Assembly (NCBI RefSeq): GCF_000284295.1
Contig: NC_017093.1
Location: 2,294,001-2,358,000 of the forward strand
DNA: 64,000 nucleotides
Reading direction: 5' to 3'
From: Actinoplanes missouriensis 431
Lineage (GTDB): Bacteria > Actinomycetota > Actinomycetes > Mycobacteriales > Micromonosporaceae
Part shown: positions 50,846 through 59,185 of the stretch, in pieces
How positions within the stretch are numbered: the first letter of the stretch is position 1
How the letters are laid out: the number at the start of each line of letters is the position of its first letter
Made by a program: the position numbers and the translations under genes
Notes under the pieces: model-generated
Database searches by the model: none
Told to the model about the DNA's origin: nothing
Seen by the model: the letters and a program-made list of their open reading frames with translations, nothing else

Positions 50846-52214
50846 CCAGATCCCGCTGCCACCGCCGTACCGGATCAAGGTGGTCGAGCCGATCGCGTTC
50901 CTGTCGCCGTCTGCGCGCCGGGACGCTATCGAGGCGGCCGGGTACAACCCGTTCAACCTGCGGTCCGACCAGATCACCGTGGACCTGCTCTCCGACTCCG
51001 GCACCGGCGCCACGTCGTCCGCGCAGGAGGCGGCGGCGGCGCAGGGCGACGAGTCGTACGCCGGCGCCCGGTCCTGGTTCCGCTTCCGCGAGGAGGCCGC
51101 GGACCTGACCGGGTACCCCTACCTGCTCCCGGTGCACCAGGGCCGCGCCGGTGAGCGGGTGCTCTTCTCCAGCCTGCTCAAGCCGGGACAGATCTGCGTC
51201 AGCAACACCCACTTCGACACCACGCACGCCAACGTGGAGATCGCCGGCGGCACGCCGGTCGACCTTCCGGTCGCCGAGGCGTTCGACCTCGACAGCACCG
51301 AGCCCTTCAAGGGCAACATCGATCTGGTACGCCTGGAAGAGGCGCTCGCCGGACCCGCCGACGTCGGGCTGGTCCTCATGACGATCACCAACAACGGGCT
51401 CGGCGCGCAGCCGGTGTCGATGGCCAACCTGGAGGCGGTGCGGGCGCTCTGCCAGCGGTACCGGGTGCCGTTCTTCCTGGACGCGGCCCGGTTCGCGGAG
51501 AACGCGTGGCTCGTCCAGCAGCGTGAGCCCGGCTATCAGGGCTGGTCGCCGCGGCAGATCGCGACCCGGGCGTTCCAGCTCGCCGACGGTTGCCTGATCA
51601 GCCTCAAGAAGGACGGGCTCACCGGGATCGGCGGGTTGATCGGGCTGCGGGACGACGCGCTCTTCGCCCAGTGCGAGGCCAATCTGATCGCCACGGAAGG
51701 CTTCTCCACGTACGGTGGCCTCTCCGGTCGTGATCTTGAGCGTCTCGCGGTGGGGCTGCGCGAGGTGGTGGACCCGCTCTACCTGTCCTCCCGGGCGGCG
51801 CAGACGGCCCGCTTCGCCCGCATGATCAAGGACGCCGGGGCGTCGATCGTGGAGCCGGCCGGGATCCATGCGCTGTACCTGAACGCGGGGCGCCTGCTGC
51901 CGCACCTCAGCCCGTCGGAGTTCCCGGGGCATTCGCTCGGGTGCCAGATGTATCTCGACGGCGGCATCCGGTCGGCGGAGCTGGGGTCGTTGTACCTGGG
52001 GGAGCTCGACGAGTCGTATCGGGTGGTGAAGCCGGCGCCGTTCGAGCTGGTGCGGCTAGCGATTCCGCGGCGGGTCTACACCATGGAGCATTTCGAGTAC
52101 GTGGCGGCGGTGCTCGGGGGGATCGCGAAGGACCCGGAGCGGATCCGGGGATATCGGATCACGTCGGCGCCGGCGTTGCTGAGGCACTTCAAGGTGCGGT
52201 TGGCGCCCCTCTGA
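50835..52214 (+). CDS. tnaA: Tryptophanase-family beta-eliminating lyase
   Basis: A 459-residue PLP enzyme of the tryptophanase / tyrosine phenol-lyase group: QITVDLLSDSGTGATS near the N-terminus, LPVHQGRAGERVLF, VSNTHFDTTHANVEIAGG, FFLDAARFAENAW (Asp), the PLP Lys in CLISLKKDGLTGIGG and YLDGGIRSAELGSL. It cleaves tryptophan to indole, pyruvate and ammonia. The start is TTG 50835, six bases after AAGGAG, inside the end of the prenyltransferase gene (11-bp overlap), so it most likely acts on the prenylated tryptophan. Confidence 0.92.
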   Translation: MSADQIPLPPPYRIKVVEPIAFLSPSARRDAIEAAGYNPFNLRSDQITVDLLSDSGTGATSSAQEAAAAQGDESYAGARSWFRFREEAADLTGYPYLLPVHQGRAGERVLFSSLLKPGQICVSNTHFDTTHANVEIAGGTPVDLPVAEAFDLDSTEPFKGNIDLVRLEEALAGPADVGLVLMTITNNGLGAQPVSMANLEAVRALCQRYRVPFFLDAARFAENAWLVQQREPGYQGWSPRQIATRAFQLADGCLISLKKDGLTGIGGLIGLRDDALFAQCEANLIATEGFSTYGGLSGRDLERLAVGLREVVDPLYLSSRAAQTARFARMIKDAGASIVEPAGIHALYLNAGRLLPHLSPSEFPGHSLGCQMYLDGGIRSAELGSLYLGELDESYRVVKPAPFELVRLAIPRRVYTMEHFEYVAAVLGGIAKDPERIRGYRITSAPALLRHFKVRLAPL

Positions 52215-52289
52215 GGGTGGCTTACTTCCCGTCCCTTGCCTGCCCTCGCCGCCCTCGGGCTGGCGAGGGGCATCCGTTAGCGTGGTGCG

Positions 52290-52679
52290 GTGAGTCGGGC
52301 GGCGGAGGAGAGCAACCGGCGGATGCTGCGGGCCCGGGACGCCATGGACCGGGCCTATGCGGAGCCGATGGATGTGCCGGCGCTGGCGCGGATCGCGCAT
52401 GTGTCGCCGGCCCATTTCACGCGCGTCTTCCGGGCCACGTTCGGTGAGACGCCGCATCGGTATCTGCAGCGGCGCCGGGTGGAGCGGGCCATGTTCCTGC
52501 TCCGATCGACAGAGGAGCCCATCACCGGCATCTGCTACAAGGTCGGATTCAGCAGTACGGGGACCTTCAGCCGTACCTTCCGGGAAATAGTCGGCAGCTC
52601 GCCGCGTGACTACCGTCGAACTGCCCAGCCGTCCGGCGTGCCGGTCTGCTTCACGATGGCCTGGACCCGCCCGAACTGA
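52290..52679 (+). CDS. AraC-family transcriptional regulator, DNA-binding domain only
   Basis: A 129-residue protein consisting almost solely of the AraC double helix-turn-helix: ALARIAHVSPAHFTRVFRATFGETPHRYLQRRRVERAMFLLRSTEEPITGICYKVGFSSTGTFSRTFREIVGSSPRDYRR. No sensor domain is present, as in MarA/SoxS-like members. GTG 52290 is the start. It is 48 bp upstream of the VOC protein gene on the same strand, which suggests they form a small regulon. Confidence 0.88.
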   Translation: MSRAAEESNRRMLRARDAMDRAYAEPMDVPALARIAHVSPAHFTRVFRATFGETPHRYLQRRRVERAMFLLRSTEEPITGICYKVGFSSTGTFSRTFREIVGSSPRDYRRTAQPSGVPVCFTMAWTRPN

Positions 52680-52727
52680 GCAGTTTCGGATAAGTTTCCG
52701 CACCGACCGGCCGGTAGCGTTCCGCCC

Positions 52728-53141
52728 ATGTTCACCGCGATCACGCACTCACAGATCTTCGTGCTCGACCAGAACGAGGCAGTCGACTTCTACGTCGGCA
52801 CGCTGGGGCTGGAGATCCATACGGACGCTGACCTGGGCTTCATGCGCTGGCTGACGATCAACGTACCGGGCCGTCCGGACCGGCAGATCCTGCTGAGCCT
52901 TCCCGGCGGCCCGTCGATGTCCCCGGAGACCGCCGATCAACTCCGTGAGTTGGTCACCAAGGGCGCCGCCGGCGGAACCCTGATCCTGGCGACGGATGAT
53001 TGCCGCAAGACGTATGAGACGCTGCGTTCCCGAGGTGTCGAGTTCACCGAGGAGCCGACCGAGCGCCCCTATGGCATCGACTGTGGCTTCCGAGACCCGT
53101 TCGGCAACCACATCAGGATGACCCAGCCGCTGCCCGCCTGA
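52728..53141 (+). CDS. VOC-family (glyoxalase-like) protein
   Basis: A 137-residue single VOC domain: HSQIFVLDQNEAVDFYVGTLGLEIHTDA at the start, and GVEFTEEPTERPYGIDCGFRDPFGNHIRMTQ with the usual closing Glu/Gln-DPFGN pattern. VOC proteins of this size act as dimers with a divalent metal, as isomerases, dioxygenases or drug-binding proteins; the function is open. The upstream AraC-type gene is probably co-regulated. Downstream begins the repeat island. Confidence 0.87.
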   Translation: MFTAITHSQIFVLDQNEAVDFYVGTLGLEIHTDADLGFMRWLTINVPGRPDRQILLSLPGGPSMSPETADQLRELVTKGAAGGTLILATDDCRKTYETLRSRGVEFTEEPTERPYGIDCGFRDPFGNHIRMTQPLPA

Positions 53142-53149
53142 CCGTTCCG

Positions 53150-53275
53150 GCGGCACCCGCGCGCGCCCCGAACCCCCAGACGGCGCCCGCGCCCCCCGAA
53201 CCCCCAGACGGCGCCCGCGCGCCCCCCGAATCCCCAGCCGGCGCCCGCGCGCCCCCCGAATCCCCAGCCGGCGCA
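53150..53275. repeat. 28-30-bp tandem array
   Basis: About four copies of a unit beginning CGGCGCCCGCGCGCCCCCCG and ending CCCCAG[AC]C, with lengths of 28-30 bp. Confidence 0.8.
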
Positions 53276-53354
53276 GCGCGCGCTCGTGTGGACTGCACAC
53301 CGGCCACCGTGATCCCGGAGGGCACTCTCCAAGATCCACCCGCTCCCGAGCCGA

Positions 53355-53405
53355 GCCGTAGCCCCAGCAGGTCACAACCGCCTTCTAGCCTGCTGGAGCT
53401 ACGGC
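53355..53405. repeat. GCCGTAGC/GCTACGGC palindromic element, copy 2
   Basis: Arms at 53355-53362 and 53398-53405, with inner pairing CCAGCAGG / CCTGCTGG, giving a long imperfect hairpin. Confidence 0.65.
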
Positions 53406-53553
53406 CCGCCCGGCCTTAGCTGAATTGATCATTCGATGACGTGCTGCTCCGCTTGCCCGGGTGGAGCGCCGCGGACCGTCGCATCGACCGGCCGCGCCGC
53501 AGTCGCGGGGCCCGGCCCGGGACGTCCCGGCGCGGTCACGTCCGCTGACGTGG

Positions 53554-53712
53554 ACGAGGCCACACGCAACGCCCCGCCGCAGGGACGAGGTCACACGCAA
53601 CGCCCGTGCCACGGGGATGAGGTCACACGCAACGCCCGTGCCACGGGGACGAGGTCACACGCATCGCCCGTGCCACGGGGATCCGGTCGCACGCAACGCT
53701 TGTGTGGCGTTT
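53554..53712. repeat. 32-bp tandem array (ACGAGGTCACACGCAACGCC type)
   Basis: Units start at 53554, 53585, 53617, 53649 and 53681: one 31-bp step and three 32-bp steps. The three inner units are nearly identical; the outer two are diverged. Confidence 0.85.
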
Positions 53713-53820
53713 CATCAACGCCAGGGCCGGGATGGAAGCACACGAACCGTTTCGGTGCGACCTCATCGCGGCCGGCGTGAACGTCGGTGTGCCGCCGCCC
53801 TCGCGACAGAGCCACATCGT

Positions 53821-53890
53821 GAGCCGCCACCCACGCACGAGCCCACCGTGGGCCGCCACCCACGCACGAGCCCACCGTGAGCCGCCCTGT
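53821..53890. repeat. 29-bp minisatellite with CCCACCGTGRGCC core
   Basis: Units start at 53821, 53850 and 53879 (29-bp period), with the core GAGCCCACCGTGGGCCGCC. The core resembles GGGCTCACCGTGGGCCGCT at 2510, so the two arrays probably belong to one family. Confidence 0.75.
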
Positions 53891-53945
53891 CATTCACCAC
53901 CCGAACGGGAGATCAACGTAGCCTGAGTGGCATTGCCCGAGCGCC

Positions 53946-53997
53946 AGCCGTAGCCGGCGCAGGTTGCGCGGCCGTTTTACCTGCGCGCACTACGGCT
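53946..53997. repeat. GCCGTAGC-type palindromic element, copy 3
   Basis: AGCCGTAGCCGGCGCAGGT is followed by TTTTACCTGCGCGCACTACGGCT, an imperfect inverse. It is closely related to copy 4, which starts 12 bp later. Confidence 0.65.
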
Positions 53998-54008
53998 CGC
54001 GAGTGCCG

Positions 54009-54058
54009 GCCGTAGCCGGCGCAGGTTTCGCGGCGTTTTGGCCTGCGCCGGCTACGGC
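54009..54058. repeat. GCCGTAGC-type palindromic element, copy 4 (perfect hairpin)
   Basis: GCCGTAGCCGGCGCAGG (54009-54025) and CCTGCGCCGGCTACGGC (54042-54058) are perfect 17-bp inverses around a 16-base loop. Confidence 0.8.
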
Positions 54059-54120
54059 TCGGGGCAGGCCGCTCGCCTGATGGGACCGGCGACCCGGCGC
54101 GACCCGGCGCGACGCGACCC

Positions 54121-54265
54121 GAGGTCACGTCCGCGACCCGGCGCGACCCGAGGTCACGTCCGCGACCCGGCGCGACCCGAGGTCACGTCCGCGACCCGGC
54201 GCGACCCGAGGTCACGTCCGCGACCCGGCGCGACCCGAGGTCACGTCCGCGACCCGACCCGACGC
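54121..54265. repeat. 29-bp tandem array (GAGGTCACGTCCGCGACCCG type)
   Basis: GAGGTCACGT recurs at 54121, 54150, 54179, 54208 and 54237, an exact 29-bp period with near-identical units. GACCCG[GA]-rich degenerate sequence borders it on both sides. It ends about 45 bp from the conservon GTPase stop. Confidence 0.9.
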
Positions 54266-54310
54266 GACCTGACCCGACGCGGCGCCGGGCGACGCGGCGT
54301 GAACCGGCCC

Positions 54311-54865
54311 TCAGGCGGCCTGCGGCAACCGCGACATCGCATGCCGGACCAGCGAAATCAGCGCCAGCTTGCTCGAAGCCCGATCGCGGGCGTCCAACCA
54401 GACCAGCGGATTCCCCGGCGCCAATTCCAGCGCCGACCGGATCTCCTCATCGGTGTAGGCGCACTCCCCGAAGAACCGGTTGACCGCCGCCACGAACGGA
54501 ATCCCCCGGCTCTCGAAATAGTCGATGGCCGGGAAACTGGTGTCCAGCCGCCGCGTGTCCACCAGCACGATCGCACCGACCGCGCCCTGCGCCAGCTCGT
54601 CCCACATGAACCAGAAACGATCCTGCCCCGGCGTCCCGAACAAATAAAGCACAACATCCGGACTTATCGTGATCCGTCCGAAGTCCAGCGCCACCGTGGT
54701 GTGCGTCTTCGACTCCACACCCGTCACGTCATCGATGCCGACGCTGGCCTGGGTGAGCAGTTCCTCCGTGGTCAGCGGCGGAATCTCGCTGACCGAGCTG
54801 ACCAAGGTCGTCTTCCCGGTGCCGAAGCCGCCCGCTACGACGATCTTGACCGATGTGCGATTCAC
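54311..54865 (-). CDS. cvnD: Conservon small GTPase (CvnD type)
   Basis: A 184-residue Ras-like GTPase of the conservon group: P-loop VAGGFGTGKTTLVSSVSE, switch region VGIDDVTGVESKTHTTVALDFG, the G3 motif LYLFGTPGQDRFWFMWDEL, and AAVNRF in place of the NKxD motif. In Streptomyces coelicolor the conservon proteins assemble at the membrane like a G-protein-coupled system. It is the last gene of the cvnABCD operon here, 27 bp after cvnC. Confidence 0.9.
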   Translation of the reverse strand: MNRTSVKIVVAGGFGTGKTTLVSSVSEIPPLTTEELLTQASVGIDDVTGVESKTHTTVALDFGRITISPDVVLYLFGTPGQDRFWFMWDELAQGAVGAIVLVDTRRLDTSFPAIDYFESRGIPFVAAVNRFFGECAYTDEEIRSALELAPGNPLVWLDARDRASSKLALISLVRHAMSRLPQAA

Positions 54866-54892
54866 TGTGACCTCAAATAAGAGTAAAAGGGA

Positions 54893-55258
54893 TCAGAGCC
54901 GTTCGAGACCGGCGAGGACCGCGTTGAGCAGCCGCATGTCGACGACTTTGTGCTGGGCCGGCGCGCCGCTGTCCAGGTATCCCTGTTCCAGCAGCACGTC
55001 GACCATCACCTTCACGATGGTCAGCGGGATGTGCAGGTAAGCGCCGATCTCCGCGATCGAGATCCAGGAGCCGCATCGCTGGAGGATCTGCAGGTACTCG
55101 GGTTCCAGCCGGCTCGCGTCGACCGGCGCCGCGATCACCTGGGTGGCCAGGTCCAGGTTGCTGTCGCGGGGGGTGGTCCGTCCGTTGACGAGGATGTACA
55201 ACGGGACGAACCGCCCGGCCGCGGTCTCGTCGTCGCCGTCCCAGGCCTCACCCGTCAT
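54893..55258 (-). CDS. cvnC: Conservon DUF742 protein (CvnC type)
   Basis: A 121-residue winged-helix-like protein with the DUF742 signature: GRFVPLYILVNGRTTPRDSNLDLATQVIA at the start, then LEPEYLQILQRCGSWISIAEIGAYLHIPLTIVKVMVDVLLEQGYLD. It is thought to link the histidine-kinase-like protein and GTPase of the conservon; a direct DNA-binding role is not shown. The start overlaps the end of cvnB by 11 bp. Confidence 0.9.
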   Translation of the reverse strand: MTGEAWDGDDETAAGRFVPLYILVNGRTTPRDSNLDLATQVIAAPVDASRLEPEYLQILQRCGSWISIAEIGAYLHIPLTIVKVMVDVLLEQGYLDSGAPAQHKVVDMRLLNAVLAGLERL

Positions 55259-55649
55259 TACTGCGGGCGGGCGCGCTCAGGTAGTCGCCGATCCGGGTCA
55301 CCAGACGGCTCACCTCGTAGGCGACCATGCCCATGTCGACGTCCTGCTCGCAGAGGACCGCCAGCCGCGCGTTCTGCCCGGCCGCCGCGATGAACAGGGT
55401 GTGCTCGCCGAACTCGATGACGACCTGCTGGACCGGGCCGCTCTTGAAGTGGCGCCCGGTCCCGGCGGCGACGCTGTACATCGACGACGCGCCGGCCGCG
55501 AGGATCTCCGCGAGGTCCTGGTGCATGGACGTCGACTTCTGGACGATCAGGCCGTCGGTGGAGAGCACGACCACGGAGACGACCTGCGGGACCTCGACGA
55601 GGTCGTCCAACATCCAGGGTAGATCGATGGAAGATGCCGGGTGCGTCAT
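55248..55649 (-). CDS. cvnB: Conservon roadblock/LC7 protein (CvnB type)
   Basis: A 133-residue roadblock/LC7 domain protein: LDDLVEVPQVVSVVVLSTDGLIVQKSTSM, GRHFKSGPVQQVVIEFGEHTLFIAAAGQNARLAVLCEQDVDMGMVAYEVSRLV. Roadblock proteins act as regulators of Ras-like GTPases such as CvnD. Its ATG shares bases with the cvnA stop (ATGA), so it is translated with the kinase-like protein. Confidence 0.9.
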   Translation of the reverse strand: MTHPASSIDLPWMLDDLVEVPQVVSVVVLSTDGLIVQKSTSMHQDLAEILAAGASSMYSVAAGTGRHFKSGPVQQVVIEFGEHTLFIAAAGQNARLAVLCEQDVDMGMVAYEVSRLVTRIGDYLSAPARSNDG

Positions 55650-58072
55650 GCGTTCCTGCCTTGCTCAGGGGTGGGTTCTGTCTCAGCTGCTGTCTCATGG
55701 CCGGGGTTCGGCCCGTCGGACGCGTTCTGGCCTTCCGCCCAGCCGCGCTGATAGCGCGCGAACCGGTTGCGCACGTCCTCCGGCGAGCGGGGCGCGGGTG
55801 CCGGCTCGTCCGTCTCGGTCACCTCGGCCGGCGCGTCCCGCAGACCGGGCGCGAGGTGCTGCTGGGGGCGCCGCTGCGGCAGCGGCGGCTTGGTGCCTGG
55901 TTGCGCCGCATTCGATGGGGTACGGGCGGAGCGCGGCGTGGCCGGAGCGGCTGCCCGGGCCGGGGCCGCGACGGGTGCCGCCGGAGCGGGCTCCAGCACG
56001 GCGACGGCTGCGCGGGCGGTCACCGGCGCGGTCTCCTCACGGGCCGGCGGCACGGCCGGCGCGACCACGGCCGCCGTGGTGATGGCACCGGTGTCCTCGC
56101 CCGGCTCGCTGTTGCTGATCAGCAGGCGCTCCGGGAGCAGCACGATCGCGAGCAGCCCGCCGTACGCCGATCGCCGCAGGCTGACCTGGAGGCCCTCGCG
56201 TTTGGCGAGCTCGGCGACCACGTAGAGGCCGACCTGCGAGCCGTCCTTCAGCTCGGTCACCTCGGGCGTCGGCGCGGTGGCGAGCAGCGTGTTCGCCCGG
56301 TCGATCGCCTCCTGGCTCATCCCGACGCCGGCGTCCTCGATCTCCACGGCGACGCCGTGCTGTGCCCGGTTGGAGGTGACCCAGACCGTGGTGCCGGGCG
56401 GGGAGAACGCGAGCGCGTTGTCCAGCAGCTCCGCCATCAGGTGGATGACCTCGGCCACCGCGTACCCGACGAGCGCCACGTCGGTCGCGCCGCGCAGGTT
56501 GATCCGCTGGTAGTCGCGGGCCTCGGCGAACGACGCGAGCAGCACCCGGCGCAGCGGCACCGGCTTGGAGAACCGGCGGCCGATCTGCCCGCCGGCAAGG
56601 ATGACCAGGTTCTCCAGGAAGCGCCGGGTCTGGTTGAGCTGGTGGTGGATGTCGAAGAGGTGGGTCAGCAGTTTCTCGTCACCGATCTGGCCCTGCAGGT
56701 CCTCGATCACCTTGAGGCCGCGCTGGAGCGGGCGCTGCGGGCGGCGGGCCACACCCATGAGCATCGCGGTACCGGCGGCGCGGGCCTTCGCCTCGTCGAC
56801 GGCGGCCTCCGCAGCGACCGCGAGCGAGCGGTGGATGACGTCGGCGACCTGGCCGATCTCGTCGCTGCCGTAGTCGGTGGCGGCGAACTCGGTGCGCAGG
56901 TCGACGGTCTCGCGGCGGCGCAGCCGGTCCATGACGGCCGGCAGCCGGGTGTCGACGAGCGTGCCGGCGTCGGCGCCGAGACGGGACAGGCGGGTCGACA
57001 GGGCACGGTCGACGAGCACCGCGGACGAGCGCAGCGCCCAGATGATGACGCCGATCGCGATGGCGAGCGCCACGAGGCTGCCGATCAGCGCGGTGAGCAG
57101 CTGGTTGTTACCGGTGCGCAGGGTACGGGCGGAGACCTGGTCGGCCTCGTCGATGGTCAGGTCCACCAGGCTGGCGGCAACCGTCGAGGTCACCATGGCC
57201 CAGCGGTCCCGGTTCATCGAGACCCCGGACGGCACACCTTTCTTCCAGGGGCCGCTCGCGATGATCGACGACTCGGCGGCCGTCAGGTTCTGCCAGGCGC
57301 TGCTCGCCTCCATGGTCTGCAGCCGGTCCCGGACGGTCGGCTCCAGCTCGCTGCGGATCTCGTCCAGCTCCGCCTGGTACGCGCTGACCAGCCGGACGAA
57401 CTCCAGGTAGTCGGAGCGGCCGAGCGCCTTCGCGGCGAACGCGCCGTCCATGGTCGACGCGGCGCGCGACATCATGTCGCTGGCGCGGAACAGCTCGGTG
57501 GACGTGACACCGCCGAGCGCCGCCGTCGAGTCCGGCGTGATCCGGGCCTGGGTGTCGAACATCTCGGTCGCCGCGTCGAGCAGCTCGTTGTAGAAGTCGT
57601 AGGCGCGGCCCGACGTGGTGGACCGGGCGTCGATGGCGCTGCGCTGGCTGGGGATCTGATCGAGGTACCCGACGAGCGTCGCCCACTGGCTCTTGATCGA
57701 GTCGGGCGCGGCGCCGAGCGCGTCGTCGGCGACCGCGCGCAGTTTCGTGAGCTGGTCGTCGGTGGTCCGGCGCTGCTCCAGCAGGGCGTTCAGATTCGTC
57801 GACGGGCGGGCCAGGTACGCCACGCTGAGCCGCCGCTCCTGCTGGACCGAGGAGAGCGCCGAGACGGCCGGGATCGACACGTCACGGACCGAGATCGCGA
57901 CCGCGCGGTTGTAGAAGCCCTGGAAGATCAGGTACCCGGAGGAGGCGAACCAGATCAGCAGCGCCACGACACTGGGGACCATGACGAGTCGTACGACGCG
58001 TCGTTTGATCGACTGCTGGCGTCGCGTGCGCCCCGGGGTTGCGGTCGACTGGGCGGCCGGTGTTGGCGCCAA
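55646..58072 (-). CDS. cvnA: Conservon sensor histidine-kinase-like protein (CvnA type)
   Basis: An 808-residue membrane protein: a helix at ~30-50, an extracellular nitrate-sensor-like (NIT) domain of about 250 residues (STTSGRAYDFYNELLDAATEMF, TPDSTAALGGVTSTELFRASD), a second helix at ~335-355, a HAMP-like region, and an HATPase domain (AELLDNALAFSPPGTTVWV, EDAGVGMSQEAIDRAN). A Pro/Ala/Arg-rich tail follows. The DHp region lacks a clear phosphorylatable H-box, as is common for CvnA. TTG 58072 is the start because the frame and membrane helix fit; the ribosome site is weak. The Pro-rich tail may bind partners. Confidence 0.87.
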   Translation of the reverse strand: MAPTPAAQSTATPGRTRRQQSIKRRVVRLVMVPSVVALLIWFASSGYLIFQGFYNRAVAISVRDVSIPAVSALSSVQQERRLSVAYLARPSTNLNALLEQRRTTDDQLTKLRAVADDALGAAPDSIKSQWATLVGYLDQIPSQRSAIDARSTTSGRAYDFYNELLDAATEMFDTQARITPDSTAALGGVTSTELFRASDMMSRAASTMDGAFAAKALGRSDYLEFVRLVSAYQAELDEIRSELEPTVRDRLQTMEASSAWQNLTAAESSIIASGPWKKGVPSGVSMNRDRWAMVTSTVAASLVDLTIDEADQVSARTLRTGNNQLLTALIGSLVALAIAIGVIIWALRSSAVLVDRALSTRLSRLGADAGTLVDTRLPAVMDRLRRRETVDLRTEFAATDYGSDEIGQVADVIHRSLAVAAEAAVDEAKARAAGTAMLMGVARRPQRPLQRGLKVIEDLQGQIGDEKLLTHLFDIHHQLNQTRRFLENLVILAGGQIGRRFSKPVPLRRVLLASFAEARDYQRINLRGATDVALVGYAVAEVIHLMAELLDNALAFSPPGTTVWVTSNRAQHGVAVEIEDAGVGMSQEAIDRANTLLATAPTPEVTELKDGSQVGLYVVAELAKREGLQVSLRRSAYGGLLAIVLLPERLLISNSEPGEDTGAITTAAVVAPAVPPAREETAPVTARAAVAVLEPAPAAPVAAPARAAAPATPRSARTPSNAAQPGTKPPLPQRRPQQHLAPGLRDAPAEVTETDEPAPAPRSPEDVRNRFARYQRGWAEGQNASDGPNPGHETAAETEPTPEQGRNA

Positions 58073-58366
58073 CGTTCATCCAATCTGGGCAGCAGAAAGC
58101 ACCGACCGGCGGGCAGTCTTCTCCACCTCGCCGACGTGCGTGCAAACCGTAGCGTCGTGACTTGATCTTCGCCAGCGAAGGATCCTCCACTTTCGCCCGA
58201 ATGCACAATCGTTTCCGCTGGTCAGTGAGTTCCGTCCCGATCCGTAAAATGTTCATGTACTCCAAGATCCCTCTAGAATGGAGCGCCGGGGGAGCGCTGC
58301 GGAACGGGTGACCTGCCGATTTCCTCCGATTCGCCGGGGTAGACTCGGGCCGAATTAGGGGGCCTG

Positions 58367-59185
58367 ATGATCGAGACCAGTGCGCTCGACCGCTTGCGCC
58401 CGGTCGACCACGTCTGTGTCGTGGTCGAGGACGACGAGAGCAGGCTGCGCAGCCTGGTCACGTTCATCCGGGGCGGCCTGCGCGACGGCCACCGCACGCT
58501 GTATTTCGGTCCCGCCGAGCCGGCGATCGAGGCCGGGCTCGCGCCCGCCGTCGCGTCCGGCGCCCTGCGGATGGCGACGCCCGAGGCGACCTATCTGGCC
58601 GGCGGCGCGTTCGAGCCGGAGGCCACGATCGAGGGCTGGCGGGTCGCCTCCGCCGCGGCGCGAGCGGACGGTTTCACCGGCTTGCGGGCCATCGGCGACA
58701 TGTCCTGGGCGAGCGCCCCGGTTCCCGGCGGTGACCGCCTGGGGTGGTACGAGGCGAATGTGAACCGGGTCTTCGCCGACGGGTTCGCGATGGCGATGTG
58801 CGTCTACGACCGGCGGCTGTTCCGCGACGCCGACCTGCGGCAGGTCACCTGGTCGCACCCGGCGACCATGGGCGGCGGCACCGATCCCCGCTCGGTGCCG
58901 CTGCTGCGCGCACTGCGTACGATCGATCCGCGCGGCATCCGCCTGCAGGGCGAGGCCGACCTGTCGAACCGGCACGCACTGCTCGCGATCATGGAGAATC
59001 TGGTGGCCGATACCGAGCCCGGGGACCAGCCGCTGACCGTCGACGTCTCCGGCGTCACGTTCCTGGACCCGGCCGCCGCGCGCCTGCTCACCCGGGTCGC
59101 GGCCGCCGAGCCGGACCGGATGCGGGTGGTCGGCGCCGCACCGGCCGTGCAGCGGCTGCTCGCCGTCGACGGAGCGACGACATGA
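58367..59185 (+). CDS. MEDS-domain and STAS-domain protein
   Basis: A 272-residue two-domain protein. Residues ~1-165 are a MEDS sensory domain (DHVCVVVEDDESRLRSLVTFIRGGLRDGHRTLYFG, GLRAIGDMSWASAPVPGGDRLGWYEANVNRVF). Residues ~175-272 are STAS-like (IDPRGIRLQGEADLSNRHALLAIMENLVADT, then LTVDVSGVTFLDPAAARLLTRVAA). STAS domains of this kind act as anti-anti-sigma switches with RsbW-like kinases. The TGA is embedded in the 17-bp triplication that starts the next gene, which encodes a MEDS protein with a kinase-like ATPase domain. Confidence 0.88.
   Translation: MIETSALDRLRPVDHVCVVVEDDESRLRSLVTFIRGGLRDGHRTLYFGPAEPAIEAGLAPAVASGALRMATPEATYLAGGAFEPEATIEGWRVASAAARADGFTGLRAIGDMSWASAPVPGGDRLGWYEANVNRVFADGFAMAMCVYDRRLFRDADLRQVTWSHPATMGGGTDPRSVPLLRALRTIDPRGIRLQGEADLSNRHALLAIMENLVADTEPGDQPLTVDVSGVTFLDPAAARLLTRVAAAEPDRMRVVGAAPAVQRLLAVDGATT

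Larger units (their letters stand above)
53142..54310. repeat. Gene-free repeat island
   Basis: These 1169 bases contain no believable gene: the open frames here follow repeat units and have very odd compositions (Pro/Arg or Arg/Thr runs). At least six separate repeat blocks are packed between the VOC gene and the conservon; they are listed individually below. Confidence 0.8.

Noticed and set aside
53461..53926. Several short open frames in the repeat island
   Set aside because: Their peptides simply repeat the 29- and 32-bp units and have no ribosome sites or family features.
54121..54265. Regular 29-bp periodicity resembling a CRISPR array
   Set aside because: Units follow each other with no unique spacers and there are no cas genes; this is a simple tandem array. 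The same holds for 2341-2535, 53554-53712 and 53821-53890.
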